Source: Bradyrhizobium sp.
GTDB taxonomy: Bacteria; Pseudomonadota; Alphaproteobacteria; Rhizobiales; Xanthobacteraceae
DNA length: 6,486 nucleotides
Reading direction: 5' to 3'
NCBI GenBank assembly: GCA_028290165.1
Contig: JAQGKJ010000326.1
Span: 1 to 6,486 of the forward strand
Below the pieces are notes generated by a model, which saw nothing but the letters and a program-made list of their open reading frames with translations, had not been told where the DNA came from and made no database searches. Positions 5,866-6,486 of the stretch are shown one piece after another. The position numbers and the translations under genes are program-made. The stretch's first letter is position 1; every line of letters begins with the position of its first letter.

Positions 5866-6357
5866 TCACTCGTTGGTGCCGCGCGAGATCGCGATCGACG
5901 CCTCGGTCTTGTTGCGCGTGCATTCGAAGTTGAGGCGGCGATAGCGCATCTTGATATCGTTGCCGCGCAATAGCCCCATCCGCGACATGCAGCGCGTGAC
6001 GCCGGTAATGGTATCGTCCTTCGGCAGGGTAAAGACGATGGCCGCAGCATTTCCGACGAGGTCCAGGAAGGCGGGCTTCGCCTTGCGGCCGTCCGTCTTG
6101 GCATAGAGTTCGTTCTCGAAGTTGCGCCCCGAACAGCCCAGCGACATTTCCTTGGCCAGCGGGTGCGACAGATAGATGTTGTTCCCGGCTTTGAAGCCGA
6201 CCTTGAGGCCGTCGATCCCGCCCCCGAGCTGGGCCGCGATGTCGTCGCAGCGGTCGGCGCGCGCTGGCGAGGTGGCTGATACGGTCAGCGAGACGGCGGC
6301 GAGAAGCGCGGCGGCGGCGAGCGTGGTCGATCGGCAAAACTGTCGTTTCAATGTCAT
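5866..6357 (-). CDS. Exported four-cysteine protein of unknown function
   Basis: A 163-residue protein with a clear Sec signal peptide: basic start MTLKRQFCR, hydrophobic 11-29, cleavage ARA|DRCDD after residue 34. The mature part of about 129 residues has four cysteines (C37, C75, C123, C146), fitting two disulfides in the periplasm. Visible blocks are an opening CDDIAAQLGGGIDGLKVGF, an IYLSHP segment, GCSGRNFENELYA, a hydrophobic strand AAAIVFTL (104-111), and a closing NFECTRNKTEASIAISR. I do not recognise the family and give no function. The ATG at 6357 is preferred, with AAGGGGG nine nt upstream; a TTG two codons earlier is only three nt from that site. A candidate promoter lies at 6380-6408. 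The next gene on the strand starts 167 nt downstream of its stop. Confidence 0.8.
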   Translation of the reverse strand: MTLKRQFCRSTTLAAAALLAAVSLTVSATSPARADRCDDIAAQLGGGIDGLKVGFKAGNNIYLSHPLAKEMSLGCSGRNFENELYAKTDGRKAKPAFLDLVGNAAAIVFTLPKDDTITGVTRCMSRMGLLRGNDIKMRYRRLNFECTRNKTEASIAISRGTNE

Positions 6358-6366
6358 TTTCAAATG

Positions 6367-6373
6367 CCCCCTT
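6367..6373 (-). promoter_or_regulatory. Ribosome binding site fixing the start of the exported four-Cys protein
   Basis: AAGGGGG on the - strand ends nine nt before the ATG at 6357. The in-frame TTG (6361-6363) is too close to use it. Confidence 0.55.
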
Positions 6374-6379
6374 TACGCC

Positions 6380-6408
6380 ATTGAAGCGTCCGCAAACGGT
6401 TAGCGCAA
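6380..6408 (-). promoter_or_regulatory. Candidate promoter for the exported four-Cys gene
   Basis: On the - strand TTGCGC (6408-6403), a 17-nt spacer and TTCAAT (6385-6380) sit about 22 nt before the start codon. The -10 match is weak, and the leader would be short. Confidence 0.25.
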
Positions 6409-6437
6409 GGGTGGGTCTGGCCGCGAGGCTTTTTGCT

Positions 6438-6486
6438 CGTCACGGCCGGCTTGACTGGACCATCCACGACTTCTCTGCGTTATCCT
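6438..6486. repeat. Partial, diverged copy of the 1393-1480 repeat, cut by the window edge
   Basis: Positions 6438-6467 align with the left arm of the element at 1393-1423: CGTCA.GGCCGG, CTTGAC and CCATCCAC are shared, with one missing G and about four substitutions. The changes break the internal hairpin that is perfect in the first copy. The following bases (CTTCTCTGCG) also resemble its spacer. The right arm, if present, lies outside the window. Confidence 0.7.

Noticed and set aside
6411..6436. GCC-GCGA-GGC followed by TTTTT as a + strand terminator
   Set aside because: The stem is only three bp and no + strand gene ends nearby.

Overview
The window looks like chromosomal DNA of a GC-rich alphaproteobacterium, most likely the Bradyrhizobium/Rhodopseudomonas group. 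This rests on a CckA-type hybrid histidine kinase (an alphaproteobacterial cell-cycle regulator), strongly GC-biased codons, and two kinds of palindromic intergenic repeat that I associate from memory with Rhizobiales. The genus is inferred, not proven.

Layout: four genes on the + strand face four on the - strand and converge at about 4194-4281. On the + strand: (1) the 3' part of cckA, cut by the window's left edge (2-1387); (2) a membrane-anchored Tim44-like domain protein (1597-2553), followed by a clear intrinsic terminator; (3) a secreted four-cysteine protein with lectin/endostatin-like sequence features (2719-3408), with a plausible promoter of its own; (4) a Tyr-type glutathione S-transferase (3486-4193), preceded by a perfect 13-bp hairpin with a UACG loop. 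On the - strand, in transcription order from the right edge: an exported four-cysteine protein of unknown function (6357-5866), a 60-residue Ser/Ala/Pro-rich protein (5698-5516), an ICMT-family membrane methyltransferase (5361-4687) and a GFA-family zinc protein (4650-4282). The last two are 36 nt apart and probably form an operon.

Intergenic DNA is short everywhere (longest 209 nt). It carries a nested inverted repeat after cckA (1393-1480), the start of a diverged copy at the right edge (6438-6486), and a double hairpin between the convergent genes (4200-4245). No RNA gene, CRISPR array, insertion sequence or prophage is visible.

Functionally the genes do not form one obvious pathway. cckA is a core cell-cycle gene. 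The GST and GFA proteins are both linked to glutathione by family knowledge and lie end to end, which is suggestive only. I found no convincing undescribed multi-gene system. The most notable items are the covarying arms of the nested repeat, the UACG hairpin, and three small or exported proteins without a clear function.
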